A stretch of DNA of 64,000 bases from Ascidia mentula (taxonomy: Eukaryota > Chordata > Ascidiacea > Phlebobranchia > Ascidiidae). Shown piece by piece: positions 40,601-54,000 of this stretch. Position 1 is the stretch's first letter. Each line of letters opens with the position of its first letter. Under the pieces are notes generated by a model that ran no database searches, was not told where the DNA came from, and saw only the letters and a list, made by a program, of their open reading frames with translations. The translations under genes and the position numbers were made by a program. The DNA is taken from assembly GCA_947561715.1 (NCBI GenBank), contig OX387203.1:11098001-11162000 (forward strand), given 5' to 3'.

Positions 40601-43600
40601 CTTGGTGGTTGCTTCTAAAATCACAAAATAATTCCTTGTTTTTTTCAAAAGGTTGGAAAAAGTGGCAACCAACCTTTTCCATTCCAGCATCTGACTCAAT
40701 GTTCATAAGGTCTTCCCAGTAGTTTGCAACCAATGTCATATCCTCAAATGGAACAAGGGAACCAGGCAGTGTTAGATCTTGTGTGTTGAAGGGAAGGCTT
40801 CCACTTCCTATCACAAGAAATAAATTGAATATTACATGATCTGATTCATCAATTTATGAAAAAAACACTAGTGCTACTGTACCTGCACCCACTGCAGCTA
40901 GAGCTTGATCAATAATGTCAGTCGAATCAATAGTGGCCTATAAAGCAGAAGTTTCAATGTATATTGCCATGGTAATGCCATGCTATGACCTTACCAAGTT
41001 AGCTTGTGCAACTGGATTTTGGTTTTGATCCACTGACTGATATATAGAAGTGTTTAGTTGTGACATGTCATTCATTTGTCCATTTGAGCTATCTACAAGC
41101 ATTTGTGTGGGCGACAAACTGTAGTAGCTGTATTGTTGACTCTGTTGTTGTACTTGGGAAACAGACTGCATGTTTGCCACAGCTTGATTTGTGACATCTT
41201 GTACAAATTCCGACTGAATTTGTACATTTTGTTTGAATGCAATCTGAATAACACAAAAATCCAGGTAAAACATTTATATTTCCAGACCAAAAGTGAAACC
41301 TTGGCCAAATGGGTTTAGGAACAAGAGTAAACGAACCTGGGGAATTCCAGCTGGCTGTCTGGAGTATTTTGGGAGGGGAATTCTTGTCCCTTCTATGTAT
41401 TGAATATCACTGGTCTGTGATAAAATAAAGTTGTTGGCAAAATTAAGTACAAACAAAAGTATGAAACAATGTTGCAGTCTTAAATGGATATTTTATAGGT
41501 ATATGTTTTTGCTAAATTGAACACTTAGAAGTGGAATAGAATCAGCTAATGCTTTTTAATTTCACAATAAAATTTAATCTAAATGAATTCAGCTGTAAGA
41601 TGGGTTTTTAATATCTGATTTATCATTTAAAGTTTCGTTGTTTAAGTTTACATGTTAAACAAAATGCATAATACACCAAGTAATGTTTGTTACCACTGAT
41701 GATGTTGAAGCTGGGGAACCACTGTCACTCATTGCAGAATATGGGGAGAATGACTAAAAAAATACAAACAGCCATAAATCATCAAGGATTAAACAAATTG
41801 ATGATTTACACTTACCTGGGAGGGAGAAGGTTGGCTGAAGTTAAGGCTTGGTGGACTTGCCTGCAAAAAGATCAGAAAATCAAGAACTGTACAAGAAAAG
41901 ATCAAGACAAATTACTAACTGGTTCTTGCTTGATTTGGTTCATTTTTAATAACAAGGTGGGATCAATTGGTCCTTTTTGTGGATTTTCCACTTTGGCTGG
42001 AGGACGACGAGCTTCTTTCACCTTATCTCCTCCATTTCCACTGTTTCCATTTGAGTTATTTTGGAAGTTAAAGTTCATGGGAGTCAGAGGTCCACTAAAT
42101 TGGTAACCTAGAAGATTATGACACTTCCTTTTAATAAAGATGACACAAATTTTTGGGAAAAAAATATTTTTTATTTGTATTTTGTTGACTGTAGATAGTA
42201 TGCAAATAAATTCACCTTTTCCTTGGCCGTTTCCACTTATGTGGTCATGAAAATCAGGCACAACTTTTCTCCTTTTTCTTTCTATCAGTTCAAAGTCTAA
42301 AAAAAATACAAATATTGGCTTGAAACAGACAGACGACTTAGGATTATTTATCATTTTCTGCAATGTTGGCTGTGGTTAGTATTTACGTTTTTACCTTTTT
42401 TTTAAACGTTAACAAGGAATGCAGAAAAATCTTAACAAGTGAAATTAACAAGTGTGTATAAATTTCAACAATTGTTTCAACTTGACCCTTGGCATTATAA
42501 AGCAAACAACATGTGAACAAACAAACCAGTTTTGTTTGGCAAGTAAGTGAAGGGTCTTGGGTCTGACACCTCACCATCTGATCGTCTGCGCAGTTGAACC
42601 TTTTAGAAAACAGTTTGTGTTAGAACACTACATATCTCATTCTTATGCTATTGAAATGTTTTTTTTATTATTAAAGCTACCAAAAATATTTGTAAAAAAT
42701 AAAAACCAAACATTCTGAAAAGGTATTTACCTGGACATTAACAGGAACTTTGACATTTGGATCCTTGTAAGCTGGGGTGCGAAAAACAATTGCAAATTGT
42801 CTGTGTACATCAGTAGGACAAAAACTACCATAACCCTCCCACACTTCATTGCCAACTGCATCCTCCTCAAAAAACTTTACTTGAATATCATCTGCAAACA
42901 ATGCATCTTTGGTGTAAGTTCACAGTCAGTTACTATACCACAAAAACATACACACAAACTACCGACGAAAATATTAAAAGTTGTAATGTATCTGATGACA
43001 CACACATAAAACTAATGTGACTTTATCAATACTTGATAAAAAATCTTATCACTATTTCTTAGATGTAATATTTATTACTGAATAGCACACAAAATTATGA
43101 AAGACATTAAAAGTAACCTTTTTGCACTTTGTCACACAAAAGATAGACTTCGTCACCACCACATGCACTGCCTGCATTGCAGTCCATTCGGCAGATTTTT
43201 AGTGTTGCTGCATTTGGGGCCTCTGAAACCGATACAAACCACCAATTACAACACATTTCCCTTGAAAGATGTTTAACTTACTTTTCAGAAACTAGCTGTC
43301 ATTGAAGTTATAATTATTATGTTTATTAGTTATAAACCCATCATCAATAAATTTTGTTTCAGTTGAAAGGAAAGAAATAACATTATTCAAAGTTTTTCCC
43401 TGAGTAAATACAGGAAAATATACAACATGCATACCAACAACAGAAACACAACTTACTGCTGTCAAAAATGGCATCGGAGATAACTGGTTTCAGCATAATT
43501 GTGAATGCTCCATTGCTATCAGGAAGATAAGCAATAAACATCAGTCTCACAACAGCAAGATCAATCGATTTCGCTTCACTCTGTGCTTTTGATGCAATTC

Positions 43601-45161
43601 TTTTTCTGTCTTCCTCTAAAAACAAAATATATATCTTTTTATGCTTAGATTGGATAACACTCTTGGTGATGTAGTCCGCTACCCCGCTTTTCAAGAAAAA
43701 TGCATGTATCATAACCAAGAAAGTGTGTACCTTTAATGTTTCTCTGAACTTCTTGAGGAAATCCATCATTGATTGAACTGAGTTGCATTTCCGCAGCAAT
43801 GTAACGCTCTTCTAAAATGGATGCAACATTTTTCTTTGTCACATGTTGAATTCCTAGATTTGGAAATCTGCATGCAAAAGGTTTTTGTTTGTCGCAATAC
43901 TGTAACATGTGTATTGTTTCAAATATTAAAACTATGCAAACATAGGACTGATTCCATTGAAATTTATGTAAATTATTACTATTATTATTACGTTGCAGTC
44001 ATATCCTTTGGTCCACACTGTACTGTGCAAATTCCATTTTGACATTGTTTTCCAACAAGTGAATGTGGATGAAGTCGAGGGTTTTCTTCATTTGTAACCA
44101 GTTGTACAACAATCCTGGCGTATCCTTGATAATTGCAGATCTACAGACAGATTTTATGAAACTAACTATTGCTATTACTGGTATAAGACTAGACTAAATA
44201 CAAACTCTCTAAACTTTGGTGTTTAGTCACCAGTGCATTTATTCATAGTTGTTAGTTGCGTCTAATCAAATGACTTAAAAGTTTATGTGATTTGTTTGAA
44301 ATAGTTTTCCACTATGCTGGTATATAACATGATACATTCAGTAGAAAGGTCTTTGTCCCTAATAATAAAACAGTCAGAAAAAAACATTTTGTGTAAATCG
44401 GAAGAAACTTGGAAGTAAGTGTGTATCAATTTGGAGAACATTGTATAGCCTCAAATGTTTCTTGATTTTAACATCATTTTAGTTTTTCAATAAAAAGTTG
44501 CATTTACTAGCTAAAAGACACAATAGAATGTTTTTATCATTGTAAACTGTACCATTTAAATCTTTTTGCCAATTTCTGCCACAATATATTTATATTTAGT
44601 GCTTCTGTAATCTATTTTGACTAAACTTCTGGCACAAAAATAACAAGGATTGTGGGTTAACTCTGTAGTCTTATCACATTGCAGACGGAAGGTTGATTGA
44701 ATATATACAATCTATCTTAATTGTGCCACTAAGTCAGTTATTGAAGATTATTTAGATTTTATTTTAAAATTTTTAATACCATTGTGTTTATGTGCTATTG
44801 TTAATGACTTGGTATCAATTTTGAAAAAAAACCTTTACAGCAAAAATATTGTATGGCTAAGACAACAGCATATCTTTACAGGACAATTACTCTGGAGACA
44901 AGATATAATTTACCCGCACGGCAGGAAAAGTTTTTTTGTTTTTGTCACTGCTTCCACCAGGTATTCCACCATGAGAAGGGCCTTCACATGTATACCGAAA
45001 TCGAAATCCCCTTGATTTGGGATTTTCTATGATTTCTAAGAATGGTTCACCTTGATTCTAAAAAAAATAATATGTGTTATAGCCTAAACACAAGCTAATT
45101 CAAGCAAAAATTTAATGATTACCTTGTCTGGAAACATGTTTCCTTGAGAAAACATACTCAT
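37682..45161 (-). CDS. NFKB: NF-kappaB p105/p100-type transcription factor
   Basis: This precursor-type NF-kappaB holds a DNA-binding half and an inhibitory IkappaB-like half. The start ATG (45159-45161) gives [13 protein letters not shown]. The Rel homology region (about 45100-42560) contains the DNA-contact loop [16 protein letters not shown], then [55 protein letters not shown] and [15 protein letters not shown] basic nuclear-localisation motif, ERKRRK, follows (about 42270). The linker is Asn/Gly- then Ser/Gln-rich, with [11 protein letters not shown] where vertebrate p105 has a glycine-rich region. Six to seven ankyrin repeats (about 40110-38800) and a death domain (about 38620-37800) follow. 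The tail ends [16 protein letters not shown], resembling the p100 DSAYGS phospho-degron. The protein is roughly 1,000 residues, intermediate between p105 and p100. Confidence 0.96.
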
Positions 45162-48038
45162 CTTAAAGTTGTTTCAACATAAACAAATTCAACAAATAAT
45201 AACCTACAAAATGGTTTGCAAAATATTATTTCAACACATAAACAACTCTTTTTTAAAAGAATTATGGTAAGCCTTGTAGCTTAAAATAGCAAAAAAATTA
45301 ACATTTAATTTCATTATGTAAACATGTACAATTTTTACTGCTATGAATTAAGACACAACAAACTACGCTTGCATGAAGGATTTAAATATGTATTATAATA
45401 TTATTTTATAGAATAACCTAGTTAACAAACTTTGAATAAAAAATATTCAGAAAGTCCTTCTGGTTTAGAGGTTTATCTTGTGTCGGTGTGTTACGTGTTT
45501 TCAAAACAAATGTACATATACAATACACATCAACGACATTAATCGCATAGTCGCACCTGCCCTGCTACCTTTCAATCTCAAGGTTATATTAAATATAAGT
45601 TTTCGATACATACACAAATAACCAATATCAGTAACAAAAGTAAATGTAAACAAGAAATTGTCAAACGTTAGTTAACTCTTTGCTTTGTTACAACACAACA
45701 TTTCAGCATAACATTTCGCCATCGTTTTGAGGTACATGGCGGTGCCTTACCCTGGGCAATCCCCAGTGGTCTTTTTCGAAAGATGATTGGCTCAAAACAG
45801 TCACATGACCTGGGTATTTTTAGCTACGCGGAAAACACCATTCGGTAGAGAAAGAATTGACGCATTGAGCGAAACTGTGCATTCGCGAAGTACAATGGAC
45901 ACAAAAATGAAGAATCTTTGCAATGTATTGGGTTAGTTAACATATTATTACCTGTGTTGACGTAGTATATTAGATTATTTAACAAAAATGTTTTCCAAAC
46001 TTTTCAAACACAAATATATGATATTATTGACCGCAATTGATTCACCTTTTTAAGAGAGTGATAATAGAAGTTTCTGAATAAATTCGCACAAAAATCCGGG
46101 TCATAAGAAAAAAATAATGACGACACAGACTATCTGTTTGGTTTCAGTTGCACTCGGCAGTCATGGGTAAAAGAAGAGGCGTCATCCGTAGGCTATAATA
46201 CAAAACTTTCATGTGTGGTTGATGAAGTCCCAGAACTAATAAGTGGTGCAAAAGTCCAAAATTTCGAATTAATATAGTTCTATAATTTCAGGCGAACTAT
46301 ATAATCATGATATAATCGTGAGATCAAAAATATGCGTCATAACGTTTTGGTGCGAGGATGCTGGTACCAAAAAAATCTTTAGTGCGCCGGACCTGCCCGC
46401 AACATTGCGGGTGGATGGTAGGCCTATTATGTAGGAATCCTTATTGCTCGAGGTTATATGAAATAAACATCGTGCAAATCCCTACCCTGATGTGTTGCGG
46501 TGAGAGACCAATAAGCGCCGCTTCTGTACACAACGGCACTAAAATTTGTTTTTGGTTATTTGCTTTGGTTTGCCGCCAGGCAAACCCCCTTTTGACATAA
46601 CATTTAAACGGTCCTACAAAACCTTACATTACAGCCTGTCTACATAATGTATAGGCCTAAATGCAATTTTTCTTTGTCCAGCATGAGTCGCAATCGAAAG
46701 TTGCTTCAAGTAAAATGACCAAAACAGTCTTAATTGACTTTTGATTGGCAGCATTGGTCAAGCGTCCGAACCATACATCAACAAGTACAAACTGATCGGG
46801 ATTTGTGGCCAGGATATAAAAAGGTCCCGGCATGGTCTAAAAAGAAAGAAAATACAGTCTTAATTGACTTCGCTGCCCAGACGACAAAATCTATGGAACT
46901 TCTTTTATTTAATCACTGTCGATTTTTTATAACAGGGTGCCATACACGCCAGAAAAATTGTTTAAAAGTAATCAACATTTTTCCGAAGAAGTTTCGAGTC
47001 GCGAATAGTTTTCTAAACTTTCATTTTTCTTTTGTTTTCGCCCCCTAATAAATTAGTCAAGGTGCTGGCTTGACATAATTGCGCCAGAGATTTTGCCCCA
47101 TCAGATGGGGTAAATGTAGCTAACAACCATTGCTAAAGTCAAGAAAAATAGGCAAACCTTTAGCCGAAAAATTTAAACTCGTTAGCTTAAAGTTATCACA
47201 ATCGTTTGGGCGTTAATCATGTTTTAACTGTCGAGATAAAAAAACGAAACTGGCTAAAGTGGATTACAAAAGCCGCAAACACAATCTTTTTTTTTGGAGA
47301 AAATGAGGCAATCTAGGAAGAAGTCTCGGCGGCTGAAAACATAAAAACGTGTTCTCATGCCTACTGGTGTAGTGACCACTCATGTGTATTTTTAATACAC
47401 AACCACGAAAGGATCAAGTCAGTTATTCCACAGTGTGAACAGCATGTCCAGTGGATTTTTCATGTACATAATGTTTGGTTTATATAAAAGGAATTGTAAG
47501 AGGTTGATAGAAACTTGATACAATAAGGTGCGGTTTCGTCGAATGCTCAGTTTGTCTGGCTTAACATATGGTCGGGACAGTTGTGGAAATAAAGTTGTCA
47601 CTGTAAATATTAGATATCCTTAAGCGCTGGTTTCCTGTGAAAGAAATTACACAGCAATCCAATAAAATACGTTTAGGCTTAAAACACTTGTAAAAAACAT
47701 TAACGTGTCCTTTGACTTCTAATTGAGGTCACAAGTTATAAGCGTAGGACGCGTGCAACGCCTGTAGCACACTCACCAATCTTTTCCAGCTGTCCCTCTG
47801 TGACGTCATAAGACGTAATTGAAAGAGATAACGTTGGTGCTGTGCGGCATCGATAAAGAACTTACTCACAAAACCAAGTTGGCGTATTACCTTTAGGCAC
47901 AATATCTTGTCTGTAAGAGCTTATAAAACACCAAGTGCTTTTAATGTTGCAGAGTTTAGAAAATTGGAGTTGATAAACTAACGTTATTTGCAAAGGAGTT
48001 TTTTTCCATCAGAATATAAAAAGGCAGGACAAAGAGTT
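45162..48038. promoter_or_regulatory. Divergent intergenic region, NF-kappaB and palladin
   Basis: This 2.9-kb gap should hold both promoters. A kappaB-like sequence, GGGGATTGCCC on the minus strand (45754-45764), lies about 590 bp upstream of the NF-kappaB start codon and differs from GGGRNWYYCC at one position. A 17-bp direct repeat, ACAGTCTTAATTGACTT, occurs at 46724-46740 and 46854-46870. Short open frames near 46358-47048 show no domain and are not called. Confidence 0.45.
46724..46870 (+). repeat. 17-bp direct repeat, 130 bp apart
   Basis: ACAGTCTTAATTGACTT occurs at 46724-46740 and 46854-46870. Flanks are not similar beyond a few bases. Confidence 0.8.
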
Positions 48039-51000
48039 ATGAGGTATGTTTGATTATCGTGGGTTAAAAGTCGACCGGCACATTCATTGAATTAATAGAG
48101 GGTCGCTCAAGTTTGTTTGTTCAGATGCAATTGATTGATTAATAAAGAACTTCAAGACAAAGTTTATTGATATGTCGTGTAATATTCTCACAGCTTAAAC
48201 TGGTTACTGGAAACATTTTGCCTGCATGTAAACTGTGGGTCAAGGGCTGAACGCCGTTGTGCTATTTATTTCACATATATACCCAGGAACATGAATAGCA
48301 ACGCTTGCAATTATTATTTGGCAGAGGAAACAAAATCTACAAACAGCTTTCAACTAAAAACGTCTCGTTTTGTTTACAAACGTGACTTTATTGTTTAGTC
48401 AATCCCCAAAGGGAGGGAAGCATGATTTTGAAGTCGCTCCGCAGTTTCACAAGCCTCTGAAGGATTTGTCCACGACACAGGGCGAATGCATAGTTTTGGA
48501 ATGTCGTGTGAAGGCACAGCCACCTCCTGTTATCAGATGGACAAGAGAGGGCGACGTCATAGAAGATTGTCCAGACTTTCGCATTTTGCACAGAGGTTTG
48601 CTAACATCATTTAATTGTGATTGCGCATTTAAAAAACAAATAAAAAACACGCATAACAAATTTGCCTTTAGTTTGATCTTGTGGCCTGCGACATCATGGT
48701 GTAACTCACGAATCCCAGTCTCCATTCTAAGTAGAATTACACCATGATTTTACCGACAGATTATTATCGTTTCTGCGTGCCTTCGCCTTTTTCTCCAATT
48801 TTACGCATTCATTGACAAATTAATGTTTTGTGCCATTAGTTACACTAGAAAAAGTTGTGTTGTAAACATTTGTTAAATCAGACTTTCTCAGCAAGTGAAA
48901 TTATACTGATACGGCTTGCTCTATATAAATTATAACTATTATTTCAACTTTGTTTCTTTATCCCTTTTCTGTCAAGTATTATGCAGATCAAATAGAAACT
49001 TGCAGTAAACCGTAAAACCATTTCAGTTAATTTTTGTGCGCTATAATATTTGAAATTATTATCACCATTATCCTTGTCGTCCATTGAAGCTTTCCAGAAT
49101 GTTACGAATAGTTTTATGCTCGGTGAGCACGAGAAAGATTTTAGCTCATTTTCGACAGATAATTTTATTATATTATACAAAAATATTTGTTGCAATATTA
49201 AAATCCCAGACACGCCAAATTGCATGGCATATTTATAATAAAGTTCTTGTGGCTTATTTTTTTGCAGGTTTGCTCCTGTAAAGACTGACACTGACCTCCG
49301 CTATTTCCACTAAGTTTACTAAACAATTTTTATATTCAGGTGAAGTGGCAACCCTTGTAATTGGCGAAGCATTTCCTGAAGACACTGGGAGAATCGTTTG
49401 CGAAGCCATTAACGCTGCTGGAACCGCCACAACGTCTTGTAAACTCACCGTAAAAGGTTGGATTCCATCATATAGAGTTTGAATAACATATTAGTGTATT
49501 TAAACCATATTAGTCTATTTTATCCGTTACAAGCATAAGTCCCTCCTTTTTAATATACTGTAAAAGTAAAATTAAGCCTTGCAAAACAAGAAAGTTGTCA
49601 CAACTTTGTGTTTGACTAAACCACTACCTCTGCGTGTTGGTATGTGATCGGTGAACCGTAAAATTGAAGTGACGCAGTCGCAGACAATCTTTCATGCCCT
49701 TTTTCGGTAGAAAAAACGGCTGTGCAGAGCGAGGTTATCAGAGGGTATGCGACAGAACCCAAAAACTATGTCTTGCGCTGCAAGCTGCAGGTCTTTAATT
49801 TTTAGATTTAGAAGCACAAGCACGTTACGGAACACACTGAACATAGTTCGTGATTAGGTAGCAGCACAAAGGAGGAACTACTACGCAGTTTGTTGTTTTA
49901 TTTATAACTGCAGTATAGCAGATTGCTAGAGTCACTATAGTATGTAGGGTTTGGTTGTATTTAGTCACAGAAGCACGATATAGGCATTTATTTGCTACGT
50001 GTGTGTTGGATATGTTTCCAAAACGAATAAGCAAAACATGTTACATTGGTTAACAATGTGACAGACACTTTACTGCGTTCATGAGCAATAAAAAAATTCG
50101 TTTCCGTTATAGCTTGATGTCAATTTTGACCAAAATAATTCGTGACAAACCGAGGCACGTAAAGGCCCAGGAAACAACTAATGGTGATCATGCTTGATTT
50201 TATTTGTTTCCACACATTGTAAAATGACGTACACAGAGTTTCGTCGGGGTTGAGTAATAAAGTTTATGTGCGACCAATTTGTCTCCAATCCTTCCAACGC
50301 ACAAAATCTGTGACTGTATCCTGTTTACCTTCTTTTCTGGGTGAATTTGTTAAAATGCGCACAAAGATGGGGTGATCACGTTTTAATCCTGTAGTGTTAT
50401 GAAACGTTTGTATAAGTATTACGACCTACTTACACTAAACTAAATTTTATCAAACAAACAAACAAAAAAATTGCGTTAATATTGATTTGAACTGACAAAA
50501 CGTAACAAGAATAATCGTCAAATTTTTGAGACACAAATCCCGATCAGGTTTTCTGCATTGCATATGAGTCAGTCAGGCGACTTGGCCAAAGTCTGTAAAC
50601 ATGGAGTGCTTGGCTCTATAGGGACTTTTGTGTCCTCACATGATACTTAAAAAATATAATTTGAAGTTTTATTTATGGTTGGGTAATTTCAGTCTTATCT
50701 GTTTGGTCGCTACCGACTTAATTATAAAGCGTGGTCGTTTTTGTATTTAAACTCAGGGACTATTCTTACCTCGGCACACTGTATACCACGTATATCCTAT
50801 TTGCAGGTGGTGGTTATCATACTGTTAGTACCAAATCTGCAGCTGCTTCACAGTCTAACCCCGCTTTTCATCCAACGAAAGTTTTGCCAGCTTACCAGTA
50901 AGTGCAACACCAGATCGGATGGCATTACGGCAAAATATTTTCTCACCGTGTTTTATCAAAGATCATTGCCAACCACATCCGTTCATGTACCCACACTGAG

Positions 51001-54000
51001 TGTCCATTCTGAACAAATTGATCGACCAGTGCAAGTTTCGAAACTGAATATCATCCCCAAAAGACCTCGTGTGTTTGTTATTGACGATTCATGTTCATCT
51101 TCATGCGCACAGACGGGTAATATTGACCATACAGGACGTCCCACCACCCCATTGAACAACGACATTCACCAATCACAAACTAGCACAGCATCTTCCTGCA
51201 GGTCAGACCCACTAAGCATTGCGTGCGGTTACTATCATGTTTTAAGGATAAATCGGGTTTTCCTTGTCCTGTTTGTAACGCATTGAAAATATACCATTTT
51301 AGTCAATCACCGATACCTTGTCATACTCCACCCCCACCATTGCTTGAGGAATCACCAATAATGACAACTACGTCACCGCCACCAGTATTTGAGTATGTTT
51401 CAACTTTTGTCGTATTTTTATTGGTGAAAGAAATTTGGACGAAAGAAACCGGAATTTTGGGATTATTAACTTGTTTTTGCTATGAGTGCGAAAATCAAAC
51501 ATGTAATAGCGTATTATTGTTTAACAGCCGCAATGCGGACGAAAACCACAATTTTAAAGCTGAAAAAGATAGACTGGTGGAAGAAGTTGCGAGAAATGTC
51601 TCATCACCTAATCCTAAACAAGGAAAACAAGTAAGAGTGTAGTTGTGGGATAAAAAAGAAAATTATTTGTTGGCATATGTTGAAAACACTTGACCGTTGT
51701 AGAAGAAAAGTTCAAGTCGCGAACTTGCAATCATAGAAAGAGATATCGAGCTAAGGTTGAAATTCCCGACTTCATCGTCGTCACCAAACGATCAGGTGCT
51801 AAACCATCGCCTCTACCAATCTCTTACTTTCCACTTTCTAGGAAAATAGAATGCAGGGTGATTACATTCTTTACTCTCCCACACTGGCTGCCGTCCTTGA
51901 AATAGAACCCCAGGTATCGTTAGGCATACAGGCATCTTTTCAACGTAAATCGTGACACGATTAAGTGTGATTTCATGAGTCGAGCATCATAGAATCCCTG
52001 CCTGCGCACAATTCAACACAACAAGATTTTATCACTGCAAAAAACAAATTTCAACTTGGCTATGGTTGTCATGTGCATGGCCTACCAAGACTCTTGTTGT
52101 CAATCAAACGTAGAAATGCATAACGACCACAAATAATTAATACCAAAAACTCCAGTTAAGTTTCTGTGTAAAAGAATGTTTTGCTTAAATATATGTGGGA
52201 AAAAACACTAATGATTGGTATGTTTTCACACAAATCTTGTGTCACATATTGTCCTAAAAATGCACTCCCAATAAAAGCAGCATGAAACAAACTCCATCTT
52301 CACCTTCTTCTTCTTCACTCTCTCTTTTTGTGTTATTGTTGTTATCAATGCGCTTGAATCTCTTTTAAAATATTTATCATTTATTCAGGAGTATAAAGTG
52401 TCTAACTTTGAACAACGCTTAATGAACGAAATAGAATACAGATTGGAAAGAACTCCGCCAGTGATTGAAGATCCTGAAGATGGGATTTTTGCCGATGTTC
52501 CTCCGTCAGAGCAAGCGAGTACTTTTAAAACAGTGATATGGCTGTTTTCATTGCAATATAGTGGTTTGTTGGAGGCTATGGAAAACATAAGATTAAGAAA
52601 TATGGTTAAACTTGTTTTTATTTTGGGATCATGCGTGCTTGAGACTTAAAGCTCATGACAATGATAGAATCAATTTTGTTCAAATTTATGTCTATATAGC
52701 ATTTATTTATTTTACAGATGCCACCTACCTTCGTTACATCACTTAAAAACTTCAAGGCTTTGGATGGAACACCTGCAAAATTCATTTGCCAAGTTTCAGC
52801 TAAACCCAAAGCTAAGGTAGCACTGACATCATTGAGAGGTTGAAGCAAAATATTTAAAGCTAATGTGCGTTCAGGTATTTTGGTTCAAAGACGGAAAGCA
52901 AATTTCAAAGCGATCTGAACATTACGTACAAAAAAGCAACGAACACCAACACGAACTTCATATTGCCCACCTTTGTTTGGAGGATGATGGGAACTACACG
53001 GCGCTTGCAATTAACCCACAAGTAATTTACTAATTATACCTTTACCTACTTAGCCTCGTTGCGTACAACACATTAAAACATAATTTAGGGTCGGACCAGC
53101 AGCACAGGAAGGTTGGCCATGATCAGTGAAAAAAACCAATCGGTTATCAGAAACTCAACACCAGCTAATATAGTGGAACGACCGAGGTGGATTAATATGG
53201 TTTCATGTGTATATTTTACGTGTCTATCACAATGCATGGCATATCATTTCTGAACTATCGTTCATGTTTGGCCATACAGCACGCCACGTAGATCATTAAG
53301 CCCATCATGCATGCTTCCCCCGTCATCTACATCACCAACTTCACCAACAGACTCTGTTTTCAAGTAAGTCACTAACTGACATTCATATGTTTCATTATTT
53401 TCTATAAACCCTTCCTGACGGTTTGTGACCTGTGGTGGTTAAATAATCTGAAAGTTGAATAATATGTTGAACTCTCGTGTCATTTAAAACTATTTTAGTA
53501 ATCATATACAAACTTTTGATGAATAACATGACTTCCGGGCTTTCAAACGAACTTTCTAGTGCGTTCGTCTGACTCGATAACCTGTTATCGGTGCCCAGCA
53601 TGTCGTTTTTATACTTTCTGTATTTGTTATTCATTTATGTGCTGAGGAGTGTCACTCTTACATATTTGATTTTGTTACACTTAAGAACCAATCACATTGT
53701 TTAAAAAGTCACCCAGATAAAATTTAGACCCAAGTGCATTTCGTCAACTTTCAATTATTTCTAATAATATTTAAAAACACAGAATGCCCGAGAAAGGTGA
53801 ACTGGCAGCGGATGAAGAAAGCCCTGTGGAAAAATATTACCGACCAACCTTCATACAAAGACCACCACCAGATACAAAAGTCGACGAAGGCAAATTAGTG
53901 CGTTTTGACGTAAAGGTAATTAAAGTTACACTAGTTCACAAACTAAGTGTTTTTTTAATATGAAGTAAGTAAGGTGACAACAATTAGGCTTCGAAGCTGA

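Noticed and set aside
41687-42106. 139-codon plus-strand frame
   Set aside because: It is antisense to NF-kappaB exons and looks like a shadow of their composition.
46358-47048. Open frames of 80 and 104 codons between NF-kappaB and palladin
   Set aside because: No recognisable domain or exon structure; composition is like the surrounding non-coding DNA.
50741-51286. Continuous 181-codon frame in palladin read as a single exon
   Set aside because: Phase with neighbouring exons requires a 64-bp intron (50898-50961) and a frame change, giving palladin-consistent sequence throughout.
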